A DNA stretch of 64,000 nucleotides, taken from contig NC_023003.1 in the NCBI RefSeq assembly GCF_000513475.1, positions 620,001-684,000 on the forward strand, read 5' to 3'. The position numbers and the translations under genes are program-made. This DNA comes from Candidatus Babela massiliensis. Lineage in GTDB: Bacteria > Babelota > Babeliae > Babelales > Babelaceae. This document shows, piece after piece, positions 62,018-64,000 of this stretch (within the stretch, counting starts at the first letter, position 1; each line of letters starts with the position of its first letter). Under the pieces are notes generated by a model that did not search any database, was not told where the DNA came from, and saw only the letters and a program-made list of their open reading frames with translations.

Positions 62018-62395
62018 ATGAACAGTTTAAAAAAAATAATGTTAATAGGTTCTTTATTAACGTTATTAACTCCAATATATGGTGCAGATAATGTACTTTG
62101 CGAACAAATGGTTGAACAAAATTTATTTCAAAAGGATAAAATTGGAGATCTAATTTTATGGGCAATGATAGGAATTGATGTTTCAATTTTTTTACATTTG
62201 ATTTTTCGTATTGCAGATTTTCATCATAAAGATATATCAGATAAATTTAAAAATTTAAAAGATAAGTTCCATGGTAATAAAAATACTAAGCTTAAAAATT
62301 ATGCTAAAATGACTGCAATAGGAACTGCAGGAGTAATACCTGCTATATTGGTTTATAAAAATTTAAATAATATAATGCGATATAAGCGAATTTAA
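62018..62395 (+). CDS. Small secreted membrane protein, tandem duplicate 1
   Basis: A 125-residue product with a strong GGAGGT about 9 bases before the ATG and a signal peptide (MNSLKKIMLIGSLLTLLTPI, cleavage near YGA). Mature N-terminus DNVLCEQMVEQ. Two hydrophobic stretches follow, the second being LKNYAKMTAIGTAGVIPAIL then VYKNLNNI. The first ~35 residues and the 5' leader are nearly identical to the next gene; the rest has diverged. Function unknown. Confidence 0.7.
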   Translation: MNSLKKIMLIGSLLTLLTPIYGADNVLCEQMVEQNLFQKDKIGDLILWAMIGIDVSIFLHLIFRIADFHHKDISDKFKNLKDKFHGNKNTKLKNYAKMTAIGTAGVIPAILVYKNLNNIMRYKRI

Positions 62396-62485
62396 TAGAA
62401 AGCCTATAAGAAGAAGTAGTTAAAACTAGGAAAAGCTTTAATGAAAATTAATTATACTTAAATGTCTATTATACTCAAGATTTAA

Positions 62486-62508
62486 AGCATCGCCAGATGC
62501 TATTTTTT
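62486..62508 (+). terminator. Terminator between the tandem duplicates
   Basis: AGCATC/GATGCT stem (62486-62491 and 62496-62501) with a 4-base loop followed by ATTTTTT, so each duplicate is probably its own transcript. Confidence 0.7.
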
Positions 62509-62620
62509 ATCAAAAATTTTATCTTTTTTTATTACATTGGATTGTTATTAAAATAATTTTTTAATGGGGTAATATTATTAAAAAATTATTAAGGTTGATA
62601 ATTATGGAGGTGAATAAATA

Positions 62621-63130
62621 ATGAATAGTTTAAAAAAGATAATGTTAATAGGTTCCTTATTAACGTTATTAACTCCTATATATGGTGCAGATAATGTACT
62701 TTGCGAACAAATGGTTGAACAAGGTTTATTCCAAAGGGATACAATTTGTGAATTAGCTTTAGATATAACGTTAGGAGCTGCTTCAGTAGTTGTTCCGTAT
62801 GTCATTTTTAATTTAGAAAGTTATTATAAAAATATATCAGGTAAACTGAAGAAGTTAAAAGATAATTTTAACGATAATAAAAATACTAAGCTTAAAAATT
62901 ATGCTAAAACAGCTGCAGTAGGAACTGTAGGAGCAGCCTCGGCTATATTGGCTTATAAGAATTTAAATAATATAAGAGAATTTTCTTATAATAATAGAGA
63001 AAATATTTATCGAACGATAAAACGGATTCATTCAACTCTTTCACCCGAGATTAAAAGTTATGCTAAAATAACTGCAGTAGGAACTGTAGGAGCAGCAACT
63101 GCCATATTGACTTATAAAAATTTTAAATAA
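62621..63130 (+). CDS. Small secreted membrane protein, tandem duplicate 2
   Basis: A 169-residue product. GGAGGT and leader are shared with the upstream copy, as is the signal peptide. After EQGLFQRDTI the middle differs. A repeat unit appears twice: LKNYAKTAAVGTVGAASAIL (about 96-115) and IKSYAKITAVGTVGAATAIL (about 144-163), each followed by a Tyr-Lys-Asn. The unit matches the C-terminal segment of the upstream copy. It looks like a membrane-spanning helix module that has been duplicated within the gene as well as between genes. Confidence 0.7.
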   Translation: MNSLKKIMLIGSLLTLLTPIYGADNVLCEQMVEQGLFQRDTICELALDITLGAASVVVPYVIFNLESYYKNISGKLKKLKDNFNDNKNTKLKNYAKTAAVGTVGAASAILAYKNLNNIREFSYNNRENIYRTIKRIHSTLSPEIKSYAKITAVGTVGAATAILTYKNFK

Positions 63131-63229
63131 TATAACACAAATTCAATTTTTAAAGAAGTAGATTTGAGTTAATTTAAGTAATATTATAGGTAATCAAAAT
63201 TCAAGAAATTTTAGAAAATTCAGTTTAAT

Positions 63230-63269
63230 AATGAAAAGACTTTCTATTTAAATAGAAAGTCTTTTCATT
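63230..63269. terminator. Bidirectional terminator between convergent genes
   Basis: A 20-bp perfect palindrome centred at 63249/63250 (AATGAAAAGACTTTCTATTT and its complement), between the plus gene ending at 63130 and the minus gene ending at 63285. It can fold on either strand. Confidence 0.85.
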
Positions 63270-63284
63270 ATGCTTAAGATTTTA

Positions 63285-64000
63285 TTATTGACTTCGATCT
63301 TCTTGGGCTGCTACTATGTTGTATGCATTATTTTGAGTTTGTATAACTGGAATTGCTACTCCAGGATTTTGATTATTATAATTTTTTATAATATTATAAA
63401 AAGCTTTAGTAACATTAATTACAAAATCTGCAGTGAAGTTAACTAATTTATCCATATGACTTGTTGCATTTGTTCTTGCCCAATCAATAATACCCTGTCT
63501 GTATGCATCCTTTGATTCTACTATTAAAGATTTCTTTTGATTGGTTCCTTTTGCTTTTGTTAATTGTTGCATTTTATTTTTAGCGATTTTTATTTTTTTA
63601 CGGTTTTCTACTTGGTACTTTTGAATCTCATAATAAGCTTGTAAATATTTCTCATATTCATTTATAGACCATAAATCAGAACTTTGATGATATGCTATAC
63701 CGGTAAGGACCAGAAGACTGCCTATAACTCTATTTATAGAAGGTTTGAAATTGTAAATTGAAAATCCTATAGCACCCAGTGTTAGAATTTTGATTGTAGT
63801 AGAGGTTGATCTATTTCTACTATCTATACAGTGAAAAATCCTATAAAAAATTGAATTTTTGCCGTAGTTTTTTAAATCTTTTTTAATAGCAGTCTCAATT
63901 TTTTGCATCATATCAGCTATATCTTGGCAAGAAAAATCTCTTGTTGCTGTAGCTAAAATCTCTTTATGACTTTCTCTAATAAATTTTTCTTCTAAAGAGA
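63285..64000 (-). CDS. C-terminal part of an AAA+-like membrane protein, cut by the window edge
   Basis: The frame stays open through the right window edge (no stop between 63912 and 64000), so the ATG at 63911 is probably internal. The upstream part reads FIRESHKEILATATRDFSCQ followed by DIADMMQKIE, which resembles the lid subdomain of AAA+ ATPases (compare QGLSNRDLENIINFIK in the ATAD3-like protein at 22973). Two hydrophobic stretches (about ILTLGAIGFSIYNF and INRVIGSLLVLTGIAY) and a Lys-rich coiled coil follow. It may be a second AAA+ gene of the same kind; the ATPase core lies outside the window. Confidence 0.55.
   Translation of the reverse strand, partial: SLEEKFIRESHKEILATATRDFSCQDIADMMQKIETAIKKDLKNYGKNSIFYRIFHCIDSRNRSTSTTIKILTLGAIGFSIYNFKPSINRVIGSLLVLTGIAYHQSSDLWSINEYEKYLQAYYEIQKYQVENRKKIKIAKNKMQQLTKAKGTNQKKSLIVESKDAYRQGIIDWARTNATSHMDKLVNFTADFVINVTKAFYNIIKNYNNQNPGVAIPVIQTQNNAYNIVAAQEDRSQ

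Noticed and set aside
1-64000. CRISPR arrays, insertion sequences, integrases or prophage
   Set aside because: No direct-repeat/spacer arrays, transposase or integrase motifs were recognised anywhere in the window.

Overview
The window is an AT-rich bacterial chromosome segment (well under 35% G+C by eye). It has ordinary single-copy housekeeping genes, a Gram-negative type of envelope (an OmpA-like lipoprotein, a predicted outer-membrane barrel, a type II secretion/type IV pilus assembly operon) and many signal-peptide proteins carrying eukaryotic-type domains. My best guess is an intracellular or protist-associated member of Dependentiae (TM6, Babela-like). This is inference from gene content and style: no rRNA or other decisive marker is visible, and other host-dependent lineages cannot be excluded.

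Layout. 1-9.6 kb: the 3' part of typA, truA, two secreted helical-repeat paralogues, an AGCS symporter, ruvA, a secreted cysteine-protease-like protein, tRNA-Gly(GCC), jag and mnmE. 9.8-18.6 kb: an ankyrin plus C2H2 zinc-finger protein, a secreted HD phosphohydrolase, an acidic OmpA-like lipoprotein, rng, an F-box-like protein, a parA/ribbon-helix-helix partition pair, an ankyrin protein and a cysteine-rich mini-protein. 18.8-31.6 kb: gatB, aspS, an ATAD3-like AAA+ ATPase, an outer-membrane barrel, nfo, infB and nusA. 31.65-32.49 kb: a gene-free block that looks like the replication origin. It has an AT-rich unwinding element, four TAG trinucleotides next to a perfect DnaA box, and a mirror-symmetric array of 11-bp-phased DnaA boxes around an inverted repeat. 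32.5-43.5 kb: family-4 uracil-DNA glycosylase, a clostripain-like protease, a ComEC-like channel, an M16 protease, a Skp1-like/WD40 fusion, a DUF1622 protein, an NlpC/P60 hydrolase and a third helical-repeat paralogue. 43.5-46.5 kb: a NUDIX hydrolase, a decayed ankyrin gene and enolase. 46.5-59.1 kb: one leftward operon gspC-gspD-gspL-gspM-gspD-gspD with three divergent secretins, headed by a MoxR ATPase. 59.2-64 kb: small secreted or membrane proteins, a membrane-anchored nitroreductase, a tandem mosaic duplication, and a gene cut by the window edge that begins in an AAA+-like lid.

How it fits together. The housekeeping genes cover translation (typA, truA, mnmE, gatB, aspS, infB, nusA), RNA turnover (rng), DNA repair and recombination (ruvA, nfo, udg) and glycolysis (eno). 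Secretion genes (gspC/D/L/M) sit beside many exported candidates. The eukaryotic-like set includes a Skp1-like domain on a WD40 propeller, an F-box, ankyrins, C2H2 zinc fingers, an ATAD3-like AAA+ and a Josephin-like cysteine protease. Together these suggest manipulation of a eukaryotic host's ubiquitin, chromatin or organelle systems. That functional link is inference; the domain signatures themselves are visible in the translations.
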